From Chryseobacterium sp. H1D6B (GTDB lineage: Bacteria; Bacteroidota; Bacteroidia; Flavobacteriales; Weeksellaceae): 64,000 bases of DNA. Below are positions 51,735-60,197 of the stretch, piece after piece. The stretch lies in NCBI RefSeq assembly GCF_029892445.1, contig NZ_JARXVJ010000001.1, forward strand, positions 3,100,001 to 3,164,000. Reading direction: 5' to 3'. The notes under the pieces are model-generated. The model was given only the letters and a program-made list of their open reading frames with translations, did no database searches and had not been told where the DNA came from. A program made the position numbers and the translations under genes. Within the stretch, counting starts at the first letter, position 1. Each line of letters starts with the position of its first letter.

Positions 51735-52913
51735 TTACAGATGAGCCAGATACGTTTCCATATCCTTATCACCGCGGCCGCTTAAACAGATCACCACGAT
51801 ATCATTTTCCTTAAATTTCTTTTTATCTAACACTGCCAGAGCGTGGGCACTTTCCAAAGCAGGAATAATCCCTTCTAATCTTGTTAAATCAAAAGCTGAC
51901 TGTAAAGCTTCATCATCATTAATACTGAAAAATTCAGCCCGGTTTTCTTTGAATAAATGAGCATGAAAAGGTCCTATTCCCGGATAATCTAAACCGGCAG
52001 AAATAGAGTGGGGCTCAATAACCTGGCCGTCTTTTGTCTGCATGACAAGACTTTTACTCCCATGCAGCACACCTAAAGTTCCTAAAAAAGTAGTGGCCGC
52101 AGATTTCCCGGATGCAGTTCCCAGTCCGCCGGCTTCGGCTGCAATGATTTTCACATTTTCTTCATTCACGAAGTGATAAAAAGTTCCCGCTGCATTACTT
52201 CCGCCGCCCACACAGGCAATTACATAGTCTGGATTTTCTCTTCCGGCCTGTTCATAAAGCTGTTCTTTAATTTCTTTGGAAATTACGCTTTGAAATCTGG
52301 CTACCAGATCAGGAAACGGGTGCGGACCTACCACACTTCCGATCACATAATGCGTGGTGACCGGATTATTGATCCAGTCTCTTAAGGCTTCATTCACAGC
52401 ATCTTTCAAAGTTTTTGATCCTGAGACCGCTGCAATCACTTTGGCGCCGAGCATTTTCATTCTGGCAACATTGGGTGCCTGTCTTGCAATATCAATTTCA
52501 CCCATATAAACAATGCATTCCAGGCCGAGCAGAGCACAAGCTGTAGCCGTGGCTACCCCATGCTGTCCGGCTCCTGTTTCTGCAATAATTCGAGTTTTGC
52601 CGAGACGTTTCGCGAGTAAAACCTGACCTAAAGCATTATTGATTTTATGAGCACCGGTATGATTAAGATCCTCTCTTTTTAAATAAATAGTAGTGTTGTA
52701 TTTCTTACTTAAATTTTTAGAAAGATAGAGCGGAGTAGCACGGCCGACATAATTTTTAAGCAGGTCTTGATACTCCCTTTGAAAATCCTCTGATTCTATG
52801 ATTTCTAGATAGTTTTTTTGTAATTCGTCTACATTCGGGTAGAGCATTTCGGGGATAAAAGCACCTCCGAATTCTCCATAATATCCATTTTCATCTGGGT
52901 TTTTATAATCCAT
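51735..52913 (-). CDS. trpB: Tryptophan synthase beta subunit
   Basis: A PLP enzyme that joins indole and serine to tryptophan. It has 392 aa. The PLP lysine is in [17 protein letters not shown], the glycine-rich phosphate site in [10 protein letters not shown], and [13 protein letters not shown] is the usual N-terminus of TrpB1. It follows a GNAT acetyltransferase gene by 13 bp. Confidence 0.97.
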   Translation of the reverse strand: MDYKNPDENGYYGEFGGAFIPEMLYPNVDELQKNYLEIIESEDFQREYQDLLKNYVGRATPLYLSKNLSKKYNTTIYLKREDLNHTGAHKINNALGQVLLAKRLGKTRIIAETGAGQHGVATATACALLGLECIVYMGEIDIARQAPNVARMKMLGAKVIAAVSGSKTLKDAVNEALRDWINNPVTTHYVIGSVVGPHPFPDLVARFQSVISKEIKEQLYEQAGRENPDYVIACVGGGSNAAGTFYHFVNEENVKIIAAEAGGLGTASGKSAATTFLGTLGVLHGSKSLVMQTKDGQVIEPHSISAGLDYPGIGPFHAHLFKENRAEFFSINDDEALQSAFDLTRLEGIIPALESAHALAVLDKKKFKENDIVVICLSGRGDKDMETYLAHL

Positions 52914-52926
52914 TTCTTTTTTATTA

Positions 52927-53463
52927 TTATATTAAATAAGCATAGTTTTCTGATCCAATCTGATGCATCAGGTTTTCTTTTTCTTTAGATAAGTGGATCA
53001 CTAAAATATCATCATCTTCAGAAATGATCCATTCATTATCTTCTTTTTCCTTAATGTTTTTGGCTTTGTCAAACAAAATTTCTACACCGCATTTCTCATA
53101 AAACGGACGCAGATCCGAAAAGCAGAAACCAATTGTTTCCAAATTTCTCTTCCGAATATTTTCGATTGAAAGTTTCATCAATAGAGTGCCGCTGCCTTTT
53201 CCTTTTTGTGCCGCAGCCAGACCGCCCAATTCTGTGAAAGAATATTGCTGCCCTGAAATCTTTAAAACAAAACCGAAATTAAGACGGAGCAGAGAAGCGA
53301 TTTCTCCATTAGTTTCAAACAGCAAATGAAATTCAGAATCTTTAAACGATATCCGAAACTCCTCTGGTGTCAACGTACTCCAAGCCTCAACCTCCCAGAG
53401 TGCCAGCATTGTTTCTATCTCATATTCTGTAAGTTCTTCAGGTTTTTTTATTTGATAATTCAT
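52927..53463 (-). CDS. GNAT family N-acetyltransferase inside the trp operon
   Basis: A 178-aa acetyltransferase. Motif A, which binds acetyl-CoA, is [17 protein letters not shown] (Q-x-x-G-x-G), followed by [17 protein letters not shown] for motif B. The substrate is unknown. Its start overlaps the trpF stop by 4 bp and it is followed by trpB at 13 bp, so it is an integral cistron of the tryptophan operon. Confidence 0.87.
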   Translation of the reverse strand: MNYQIKKPEELTEYEIETMLALWEVEAWSTLTPEEFRISFKDSEFHLLFETNGEIASLLRLNFGFVLKISGQQYSFTELGGLAAAQKGKGSGTLLMKLSIENIRKRNLETIGFCFSDLRPFYEKCGVEILFDKAKNIKEKEDNEWIISEDDDILVIHLSKEKENLMHQIGSENYAYLI

Positions 53464-54095
53464 TTTATTTTTGATTTAAAATGCTTTATTTTCTCAAGGT
53501 CTTTATTCCCGGGTGCTGTTTCAAACTTTGAATTAATGTCCAAAGCAAAAGGTTTTTGAGCCAGCATCTTTACGTTATCAATATTGTCTTCTGAAATGCC
53601 GCCGCTTAAAAAATAAGGAAGTGGAATGTCAAATTCATTTAATACGTTCCAGTCGAATTGTTTTCCAGTACCTCCGAAAGACCTGCTGTCTGTATCGAAC
53701 AGAAGATAATCAATATCATTATGAATAGAAGTGAAGAGTCTTTCAAGATTTGGAATAGTTGAATCAGCTCCAATTCTTACTGCTTTAATAATTCGGGTTT
53801 CCGGATTTAATTTTTTTCTTAATTCTGAAATGAAAGCTGCATTTTCATCACCGTGAAGCTGGATATAATTTAAACCAGATTTTTCTGCTGCTGTTACTAT
53901 CTTTTCTGCTCCTTCATTTACAAAAACACCGAACTTTCCTGTATGACTGAATTTAGAAATCTCCTCTAAACTTAAATGATTCAGCACATATCTTGGTGAC
54001 TTTTCGTAAAATATAAATCCAAGAAAATCTGTATCCATAGAAATTAATTCATGGATTTGCTCAATTCTCGTTAAACCGCAGACTTTTAGTTTCAT
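53460..54095 (-). CDS. trpF: Phosphoribosylanthranilate isomerase
   Basis: The third enzyme activity in the tryptophan branch, isomerising PRA to CdRP. It has 211 aa in a TIM barrel: MKLKVCGLTRIEQIHEL with the catalytic Cys7, LGFIFYEKSPRYV, YIQLHGDE, LLFDTDSRSFGGTGKQFDW (catalytic Asp), and FLSGGISEDNI. It begins directly after trpC with no gap and overlaps the next gene by 4 bp, so translation is coupled. Confidence 0.96.
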   Translation of the reverse strand: MKLKVCGLTRIEQIHELISMDTDFLGFIFYEKSPRYVLNHLSLEEISKFSHTGKFGVFVNEGAEKIVTAAEKSGLNYIQLHGDENAAFISELRKKLNPETRIIKAVRIGADSTIPNLERLFTSIHNDIDYLLFDTDSRSFGGTGKQFDWNVLNEFDIPLPYFLSGGISEDNIDNVKMLAQKPFALDINSKFETAPGNKDLEKIKHFKSKIK

Positions 54096-54869
54096 TTACA
54101 TATTTTTAATAAAATTCTCAAACGCTTCTGCCGGATTTTCATTTTTCATGAAATATTCACCCATTAAAAATCCGTCAAAACCTTTTTCTTTTAGATAATT
54201 GAAATCTTCAATACTGTAAATACCGCTTTCTGCAACTGATAAAACATTTTTTGGAAGCTGGTTTTTTAATTGAACTGAATGCTGCAGATCAACCTTAAAA
54301 TCTTTTAAATTCCTATTGTTAATTCCTACGATATCAATTTCTGGATTGTAATGTTCCAGTTCATCTTCGGTATGGATTTCTAATAAAACTTCCAATCCTA
54401 AATCATGGGATAATTTTGTAAACTCCTGTACCTGATTGGGTGAAAGACATGAAGCAATCAATAAAATAACATCCGCTCCCATACTTTTAGCCTCATAAAA
54501 CTGATACTCATCAATCATAAAATCTTTCCGCAGGATAGGAATCTGAATAGAATTACGGACATTGAGAATATCTTCAAAAGAACCTCCGAAAAAATCATGG
54601 TCGGTAAGAATTGAAATACCGCTTGCTCCAAAACTTTCATAAGCAGAAGTTGTCTCTAAAGGTTGTGCTTTATTATTAATAATTCCTTTTGACGGCGATT
54701 TTCTTTTAAATTCAGCAATAATTCCTGATCTATTGTTAATAGAATCCTTCAAAGAAATCGTCTTTCTATCATAAAACTCCAAATCTTTTAATTTTTGAAT
54801 GGATATTTTCGACTTTGAAACAGCAATTTCTTCTTTTTTCCTTTCTATGATGGTATCAAGTATTGTCAT
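54096..54869 (-). CDS. trpC: Indole-3-glycerol phosphate synthase
   Basis: Closes the indole ring from CdRP. It has 257 aa. Motifs are IAEFKRKSPSKGII (catalytic Lys), SILTDHDFFGGSFEDI, ILRKDFMIDEYQFYEA (catalytic Lys), LLEIHTEDEL, GINNRNLKDFKVDL and VAESGIY. The next upstream trp gene, trpD, is over 1.1 kb away because of the repeat array and the GIY-YIG gene. Confidence 0.97.
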   Translation of the reverse strand: MTILDTIIERKKEEIAVSKSKISIQKLKDLEFYDRKTISLKDSINNRSGIIAEFKRKSPSKGIINNKAQPLETTSAYESFGASGISILTDHDFFGGSFEDILNVRNSIQIPILRKDFMIDEYQFYEAKSMGADVILLIASCLSPNQVQEFTKLSHDLGLEVLLEIHTEDELEHYNPEIDIVGINNRNLKDFKVDLQHSVQLKNQLPKNVLSVAESGIYSIEDFNYLKEKGFDGFLMGEYFMKNENPAEAFENFIKNM

Positions 54870-54946
54870 TTATTAGATCTTTTTTATGTGGATATTTAAT
54901 TTTTTTATCCATCAGTATCCTATACATTTTATTATTTTTTCACCTT
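54870..54946. other. Short spacer between trpC and the repeat array
   Basis: AT-rich sequence with no feature. It marks the downstream boundary of the insertion in the trp operon. Confidence 0.4.
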
Positions 54947-55326
54947 GTCATTTCGAATGCAGTGAGAAATCTCTTTTATTTTATTAAGATTCTTCACTAC
55001 GCTCTGCTCCGTTCTGAATGACATACAGATTGCTATTTCAAGTGCAGTGAGAAATCTTATTTCTTGATTTTATTAAGATTCTTCACTACGCTCTGCTCCG
55101 TTCTGAATGACATTGAGTTTGTCATTTCGAATGCAGTGAGAAATCTTATTTCTTGATTTTATTAAGATTCTTCACTGCGCTCTGCTCCGTTCTGAATGAC
55201 ATTGAGTTTGTCATTTCGAACGCAGTGAGAAATCTCTTTTATTTATTTTATTAAGATTCTTCACTGCGCTCTGCTTCTTTCTGAATGACATGCAGCTTGT
55301 CGTTTCAAAGGTCGCGGGAAATCTCT
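54947..55326. repeat. R1 palindromic repeat array, left part
   Basis: Four full units (54947-55022, 55032-55111, 55121-55200, 55210-55289) and the left arm of a fifth (55299-55326). Full units are 80 bp (the first 76) with 9-bp spacers such as ATTGAGTTT, so the period is 89 bp. Each unit is an imperfect palindrome: left arm GTCATTTCGAATGCAGTGAG-AAATCT, a T/A-rich loop, and right arm AGATTCTTCACTGCGCTCTG-CTCCGTTCTGAATGAC. Confidence 0.9.
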
Positions 55327-55630
55327 ATTCAATTGTTTCATTTAAAAAATTCCAATCTGGATTAAATCCATGTATCAAAGCCTCCTTTTTGATTCTTGAA
55401 TATCCTTTAATCTGTTTTTCTCGGGCAATAGACTGTTCTATATCTTGGAAATGCTCATAATAAATAAGATAAAAACACTTGTATTTTGTCGTAAAATGAG
55501 TCCTGCCTCCAGAGTTTTTATGTTGATATAATCTAGACTTTAAATCATTAGTAACACCAGTGTAAACTACAGTTTTGTTTTCGTTGGTTAATATGTAGAC
55601 GTAGTAATTATGTGTTCCTAATGTTTTCAT
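55325..55630 (-). CDS. GIY-YIG nuclease family protein within the repeat array
   Basis: A 101-aa single-domain GIY-YIG protein of the UPF0213/YhbQ type. The motif appears as YYVYILTNEN...VVYTGVTNDLKSRLYQH, with the conserved Arg in KSRLYQH and the conserved Glu in AREKQIKGYSRIKKEALI. Homing endonucleases and some repair nucleases share this fold; the cellular role of the small versions is not known. The gene lies in the loop of one R1 unit: its stop codon touches the left arm (ending 55326) and the matching right arm begins at 55671, upstream of its start. It divides the trp operon between trpD and trpC. Confidence 0.88.
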   Translation of the reverse strand: MKTLGTHNYYVYILTNENKTVVYTGVTNDLKSRLYQHKNSGGRTHFTTKYKCFYLIYYEHFQDIEQSIAREKQIKGYSRIKKEALIHGFNPDWNFLNETIE

Positions 55631-55668
55631 ATGATTGGCTTAGAATATTTTGAGATTATCATTTACCT

Positions 55669-56010
55669 TAAGATTCTTCACTGCGCTCTGCTCCGTTCTG
55701 AATGACATTGAGTTTGTCATTTCGAACGCAGTGAGAAATCTCATTTCTTGATTTTATTAAGATTCTTCACTACGCTCTGCTCCGTTCTGAATGACATTGA
55801 GTTTGTCATTTCGAGTGCAGCGAGAAATCTTATTTCTTGATTTTATTAAGATTCTTCACTACGCTCTGCTCCGTTCTGAATGACATTGAGTTTGTCATTT
55901 CGAATGCAGTGAGCAATCTCTTTTATTTATTTTATTAAGATACTTCACTGCGCTCTGCTTCTTTCTGAATGACATGCAGTTTGTCATTTCGAACGTAGTG
56001 AGCAATCTCT
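55669..56010. repeat. R1 palindromic repeat array, right part
   Basis: It starts with the right arm that completes the fifth unit (55671-55706), followed by three full 80-bp units (55716-55795, 55805-55884, 55894-55973) and a left arm only (55983-56010) next to the end of trpD. The 89-bp period is kept throughout. Confidence 0.9.
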
Positions 56011-56015
56011 GTATT

Positions 56016-57041
56016 TTAATCTAATAATAATTCCAAGCTTTTTAAAGCCTTTTTACTCTCTAAACTCTCTTTGGCTAATAAAAGACAGTCATCATAACTG
56101 CCAAACTTTTGGGTATGATGAAGTGCTACCGCAGCATTGGCTAATACTACAGAGTTTTGCTGTTCCGAGCCGTTTCCTTCCAAAATATTTCTGAATATTT
56201 TCGCCGATTCCTGTATGGTTTTGCCCGCTTTTATACTTTCCGGAGTCACAGAATCAAATCCTAAATCTTCTGCAGAATAAATTTCTTCACCATTTCTAGT
56301 AATGATCTTACTGTCCTGCGTTAAACTTATTTCATCATATCCGTCTAATCCATGGATCAAAATAAAGTCACGGCTGTCCTTTTGGAGGAGATACTGATAA
56401 ATTCTTGCTATTTCTAAATTATAAACTCCAATCATAGAGAATTTTGGATTGGAAGGATTTACCAGAGGCCCTAATAAATTGAAGAATGTTCTTAGCCCAA
56501 GTGATTTTCTCAGACTTCCTACAGATTGCAGAGCAGGATGGAAGTAAGGAGCATGTAGAAAGCAGATATTTGATTTTTCTAGATCAGCATTCAGCAGATC
56601 AGCATCATTTTTGAAATGATAACCAATTTCTTCCAGAACATTTGATGAGCCTGTAGTTGTTGATGAACCGTAGTTCCCATGTTTCGTTACTTTTTGTCCA
56701 GCACCGGCCACTACAAAACTTGTTAAAGTAGAGATGTTGATGGTGTTTTTTCCGTCACCGCCGGTTCCTACGATATCTATTGCGTCCTCTGTGTTTAAAC
56801 TTATGGGCACAGCCATCTGCAGTAAGGCTTCTCTAAAACCTTCCAGCTCTTTCAGCGTAATATTACGCATCAGAAATACACTGATAAAAGCTGTGACTTC
56901 TGTAGGGTTAAATTTGTTTTGGGCAATTTCAATCATGATTGCTTTGGCTTCAGATTTAGACAAAGTGTGATGATTGAACAGATACTCTAGGATTTCTTTC
57001 ATTTGCGGGGTTTTTATTGTTGTTGAGGGAGTCTGTATCAT
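56016..57041 (-). CDS. trpD: Anthranilate phosphoribosyltransferase
   Basis: Joins anthranilate and PRPP, the second step of the branch. 341 aa from the first ATG, or 328 aa from the ATG at 57002 (MKEILEYLFNHH), which matches the family start better. Motifs are DIVGTGGDGKNTINIST (PRPP binding), KHGNYGSSTTTGSSNVLEE and LGPLVNPSNPKF. It starts 3 bp after trpG. The array begins directly after its stop. Confidence 0.96.
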   Translation of the reverse strand: MIQTPSTTIKTPQMKEILEYLFNHHTLSKSEAKAIMIEIAQNKFNPTEVTAFISVFLMRNITLKELEGFREALLQMAVPISLNTEDAIDIVGTGGDGKNTINISTLTSFVVAGAGQKVTKHGNYGSSTTTGSSNVLEEIGYHFKNDADLLNADLEKSNICFLHAPYFHPALQSVGSLRKSLGLRTFFNLLGPLVNPSNPKFSMIGVYNLEIARIYQYLLQKDSRDFILIHGLDGYDEISLTQDSKIITRNGEEIYSAEDLGFDSVTPESIKAGKTIQESAKIFRNILEGNGSEQQNSVVLANAAVALHHTQKFGSYDDCLLLAKESLESKKALKSLELLLD

Positions 57042-57044
57042 GTC

Positions 57045-57614
57045 TTAATTTAATAAAAAATTTTTAATAATTGTTTCTCCGTCTGGAGTTAAAATACTTT
57101 CGGGGTGAAACTGTACACCATGTACATCATATGTTTTATGCTGTAATGCCATGATCATTCCGTCTTTATCAACGGCAGTGATTTCTAGTTCCTCAGGGAA
57201 GTTATCTGGATTTACAGCCCAGCTGTGGTATCTCCCGACTTTTAACCCTGTTGTTAAGTCCTTAAAAATTTTGGTATTGTCCTTGACGAAGTCTGCAGAA
57301 GTTGCCACGCCGTGAAAAATTTCTGTGAGATTTATTAAACTTCCGCCGAAAGCTTCCGCAATTGCCTGCTGTCCAAGACAGACCCCTAAAATACTCTTTG
57401 TAGGTGCATATCTTTTTATTAAGTCTAATAAAATGCCTGCTTCTTCAGGAATTCCAGGCCCTGGTGAAAGAATTATTTTATCATATTTTTCAATTTCTTC
57501 CAAAGAAATCTCATCGTTCCGGAATACATCTACTTTTTCGTTCAGGATTCTTTCAATGATCTGAACAAGATTGTATGTGAAACTATCGTAATTGTCAAAA
57601 ACTAATGTTTTCAT
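57045..57614 (-). CDS. trpG: Anthranilate synthase component II (glutamine amidotransferase)
   Basis: Supplies ammonia from glutamine to TrpE. A 189-aa class I amidotransferase with the nucleophile in GVCLGQQAIAEAFGG, the oxyanion region SPGPGIPEEAG, and the His-Glu pair in VQFHPESILT. MKTLVFDNYDSFTYNLVQ is the usual start. The same subunit could also serve aminodeoxychorismate synthase (PabA), but the trp location favours TrpG. Confidence 0.95.
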   Translation of the reverse strand: MKTLVFDNYDSFTYNLVQIIERILNEKVDVFRNDEISLEEIEKYDKIILSPGPGIPEEAGILLDLIKRYAPTKSILGVCLGQQAIAEAFGGSLINLTEIFHGVATSADFVKDNTKIFKDLTTGLKVGRYHSWAVNPDNFPEELEITAVDKDGMIMALQHKTYDVHGVQFHPESILTPDGETIIKNFLLN

Positions 57615-57637
57615 TTCTAATTTTTAATATGGGTTAG

Positions 57638-57720
57638 TGGCATTTGATAATGAATTAGTGATATAATTTGTTGTGTTTTTTTGGTGATGATTGTTACTAA
57701 TCCATTATCAAAATTTTCAG
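57638..57720. repeat. Inverted repeat between trpE and trpG
   Basis: CATTTGATAATGAATTAGTGA (split at its centre: GATAATG, ATTAGTGA) pairs imperfectly with GTTACTAATCCATTATCAAAA about 40 bp further on. The hairpin lies in the 139-bp gap between trpE and trpG and could influence mRNA stability or the ratio of the two products. Confidence 0.4.
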
Positions 57721-57753
57721 CATTTATTTGCGTTCTGCATTACTGCCACCTTA

Positions 57754-59172
57754 TTATTTTATTGTTGTTGCTTTTTCTACTGCTTTTTTGAGAGCATTTA
57801 ATTTATTATTTACTTCCTGGAGTTCACTTTCCGGATTTGATTTTGCTACTAACCCTGCCCCGGCCTGATAATATAAAGTGTTTTGTCTGCTGAGGAAAGT
57901 TCGTATCATAATAGCTTGATTACAGCTTCCGTTCAGCCCGATCATACCGATACATCCGCCGTAATAGCCCCTGGAATCTTTTTCATATTTGTTGATAAGC
58001 TGCAGTGCTTTATGTTTCGGGGCACCGCTTAAAGTTCCCTGTGGAAAAGTTGCTGCAACCATCTCAAAAGGATTGGCGTTTTCAGGAAGTTCCGCGGTTA
58101 CTTCACTTACCATATGAATGACATGGGAAAAAAGCTGAATCTCCTTTAGTTGGGTTACCGTAACATTTTTTCCGATTTTTCCAAGATCATTTCTTGCTAA
58201 ATCTACAAGCATGGTATGTTCTGCATTTTCTTTCGGATCTTTTTTCATTTCCTCAATAGACTGCAGATCTGTTTCGAAATGCCCGGTTCTTTTGAAAGTT
58301 CCTGCAATAGGATGAATAATCGCTTTGTTATTTTTAATGATCAGCTGGCTTTCAGGGCTTGAACCAAATAATTTGTAATTTCCGTAATCAAAAAAGAACA
58401 GGTAAGGAGAAGGGTTTATATTTCTTAAAGAACGATAGACATTGAATTCATCTCCCTGGAATTTCTGCTGAAATCTTCTGCTCAGAACCAACTGAAAAAC
58501 GTCGCCTCTCATACAGTGTTTCTGTGCTGTTTGTACCAGTTCAATATACTCTTCATCCGTTAGATTTGAGGTCTCTTGATCTACTTTTTCGAAAGGATAG
58601 ACAACCGAATTTTTATTTTTAATTAGATCTTGTAGGGCATGAAGTTCAGATTTCACTCCTTCAATTTGATTTTCAATAATATGCATTTCATCATTATAAT
58701 GATTGATTGCAATTACATACTGGTACAATCTGTACCGGAGAAGGGGAATTTCAACTTCCGGGCTTTGCGGTTTGAATTTTACTTTTTCAAAAAACTGAAC
58801 AGCTTCAAAACTTGTATAGCCAAAAAGACTTTGAGCTGTTTCCTCTACAGAATCTTTAGTCTTCTCACAAACGAAAATTTTTGAAAAGTCTTCAAAAATA
58901 TCAGATACCTTATGGTCTATGATGAATTGTTTAATCGGTTCTGAATTAGGAAGCTTAATTTCAAATTCAGTTAAGTTTTTAATTTCAATTCCGGCAACAG
59001 CATTAATAGCTATGAAAGAAAAATTATTGTCGATGTTTTTAGAATCTGAACTTTCCAGAAGGATGGTATCTCTAAACTTATCCCGGATCTGAAGATAAAT
59101 ATTCATCGGGGTCTGAAGATCTCCCAATGTTTTTTTTGATACTGTTTTGATATGTATTTTTTTATTAAACAT
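57754..59172 (-). CDS. trpE: Anthranilate synthase component I
   Basis: Converts chorismate and ammonia to anthranilate and is the first, feedback-inhibited enzyme. A 472-aa chorismate-utilising enzyme: LVLSRRFQQKF, PSPYLFFFDYGNYKLFGSSPE, HPIAGTFKRTG, EHTMLVDLARNDLGKIG, TFPQGTLSGAPKHKALQL and YYGGCIGMIGLNGSCNQAI are the standard order of motifs. The N-terminal LLESSDSKNIDNNFSFIAI contains the LLES-type tryptophan site. It is preceded by the leader and attenuator. Confidence 0.97.
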   Translation of the reverse strand: MFNKKIHIKTVSKKTLGDLQTPMNIYLQIRDKFRDTILLESSDSKNIDNNFSFIAINAVAGIEIKNLTEFEIKLPNSEPIKQFIIDHKVSDIFEDFSKIFVCEKTKDSVEETAQSLFGYTSFEAVQFFEKVKFKPQSPEVEIPLLRYRLYQYVIAINHYNDEMHIIENQIEGVKSELHALQDLIKNKNSVVYPFEKVDQETSNLTDEEYIELVQTAQKHCMRGDVFQLVLSRRFQQKFQGDEFNVYRSLRNINPSPYLFFFDYGNYKLFGSSPESQLIIKNNKAIIHPIAGTFKRTGHFETDLQSIEEMKKDPKENAEHTMLVDLARNDLGKIGKNVTVTQLKEIQLFSHVIHMVSEVTAELPENANPFEMVAATFPQGTLSGAPKHKALQLINKYEKDSRGYYGGCIGMIGLNGSCNQAIMIRTFLSRQNTLYYQAGAGLVAKSNPESELQEVNNKLNALKKAVEKATTIK

Positions 59173-59198
59173 TTGATGTTTTTATTTAGATTTTAGAT

Positions 59199-59231
59199 AA
59201 AAAAAAGACTTTAACGAATTTCGTCAAAGTC
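59199..59231 (-). terminator. trp attenuator (rho-independent terminator hairpin)
   Basis: On the minus strand GACTTTGACG-AAATT-CGTTAAAGTC (59231-59207) is followed by eight T residues (59206-59199). The 5' arm can alternatively pair with TTCGTC...GTCT in the leader coding region (59301 to about 59289), forming an antiterminator. Confidence 0.85.
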
Positions 59232-59267
59232 TCTGTATATAGTTTTACTATTATTTTAGCTGTTGGT

Positions 59268-59336
59268 TTAACGGCATGATAATAACTCCAGACCCGACGA
59301 AGAGTTTGAATGCCACCACCAAATTGTATTGCTCAT
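59268..59336 (-). CDS. trpL: trp operon leader peptide
   Basis: A 22-residue ORF, MSNTIWWWHSNSSSGLELLSCR split by nothing but its stop TAA, with three consecutive TGG codons at positions 6-8. It lies between a -7 box (59350-59357) and the attenuator hairpin. An in-frame ATG at 59345 would give 25 residues but lies at the expected transcription start. When Trp-tRNA is scarce the ribosome would stall on the Trp codons and leave the downstream TTCGTC free to block the terminator; otherwise the ribosome covers it and transcription stops. Confidence 0.88.
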   Translation of the reverse strand: MSNTIWWWHSNSSSGLELLSCR

Positions 59337-59349
59337 GTTAAACATAGGA

Positions 59350-59357
59350 CAAATGTA
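59350..59357 (-). promoter_or_regulatory. -7 promoter box of the trp operon
   Basis: The minus strand reads TACATTTG, matching TAnnTTTG, 14 bp upstream of the leader ATG (59336). A TTG-like run lies about 15 bp further up. Confidence 0.65.
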
Positions 59358-59418
59358 GAAAATTTTTTAATACAAAAAATAAAAAAATGCAACTTAAAAA
59401 AACTTAACCCTTCATTTA

Positions 59419-60063
59419 TCAATGAACATGTTCTAATTCCTTTTGTAGTTCTTTTATTTTCGTTTTATAGTTTTCATCACCGTAAAGTTTTACATAATCT
59501 TCCAATGCAGCAATGTATTCTTTTATAAATTCTTTATTGGTGGGATCAGCTTCATATTTGATTTTTGCGGCATCGATAGGTGCTTTTTTTTCGTATTGAA
59601 GAAGCTTTTTTCCCTCCTCTGACTGGTTATAAAGAATGACAATATTCTTTTCAAAACCGGGAATGAATTTTACTGGAAAAGGCTGGTTGACCCGAGGAAT
59701 CCGGATCGCATTTTCTATAGGATAAATTGAGGCCGACATGGTGGAGAAAAAAGTATCTATGAATTTTCCGTCCTGTTTCTTTACAATAACTTCATAATCA
59801 TGGATATACTGTTCATTTAAGGTGGAATTGGTTTCAAAATCGGAGGTGATAATGGCTGTGCTTTCGACACCGTATTTATTTAAAAACCATGCGTTTAAAA
59901 ATTGCCCTGCGAACGCATTTGCAATCCCTAAAGGAATAATAGGAATCAGAAACCACCACTTTTTGGTAAGAAAAGAGAGCAGTACAAAAAATACAAAAAG
60001 AAAAACAACAGTATAGAAACCATGATGGCTGGTAAAAAATAGGATTTTAGAAACTGTAACCAT
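59419..60063 (-). CDS. Membrane-anchored protein of unknown function
   Basis: A 214-aa protein with two N-terminal hydrophobic segments (FYTVVFLFVFFVLLSFL and WWFLIPIIPLGIANAFAGQF) and a soluble part with beta-rich sequence (STAIITSDFETNSTLNEQY, IHDYEVIVKKQDGKFID) recalling DUF3592-like proteins, then a helical tail with charged heptads (YKTKIKELQKELEHVH). Function unknown. It has no operon partner on this strand. Confidence 0.65.
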   Translation of the reverse strand: MVTVSKILFFTSHHGFYTVVFLFVFFVLLSFLTKKWWFLIPIIPLGIANAFAGQFLNAWFLNKYGVESTAIITSDFETNSTLNEQYIHDYEVIVKKQDGKFIDTFFSTMSASIYPIENAIRIPRVNQPFPVKFIPGFEKNIVILYNQSEEGKKLLQYEKKAPIDAAKIKYEADPTNKEFIKEYIAALEDYVKLYGDENYKTKIKELQKELEHVH

Positions 60064-60166
60064 ACTTTAAATTTTATCCTTAAATGTAATCATTATAAAA
60101 AACAAAATTTCAAAAAAATATGTTTAAAAAAGAACCATTGTCATCAATTTGGAACTATATTTTTTA

Positions 60167-60174
60167 TACTTTTG
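60167..60174 (+). promoter_or_regulatory. -7 promoter box for the lipoprotein-cytochrome pair
   Basis: TACTTTTG matches TAnnTTTG, 24 bp before the ATG at 60198. Confidence 0.55.
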
Positions 60175-60197
60175 CTTAAATTTTATAAGAAAAAATA

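Noticed and set aside
54947..56010. CRISPR array
   Set aside because: The period is regular, but the repeated part is the whole 80-bp palindrome and the 9-bp spacers are nearly identical, the opposite of a CRISPR array. No cas genes are present.
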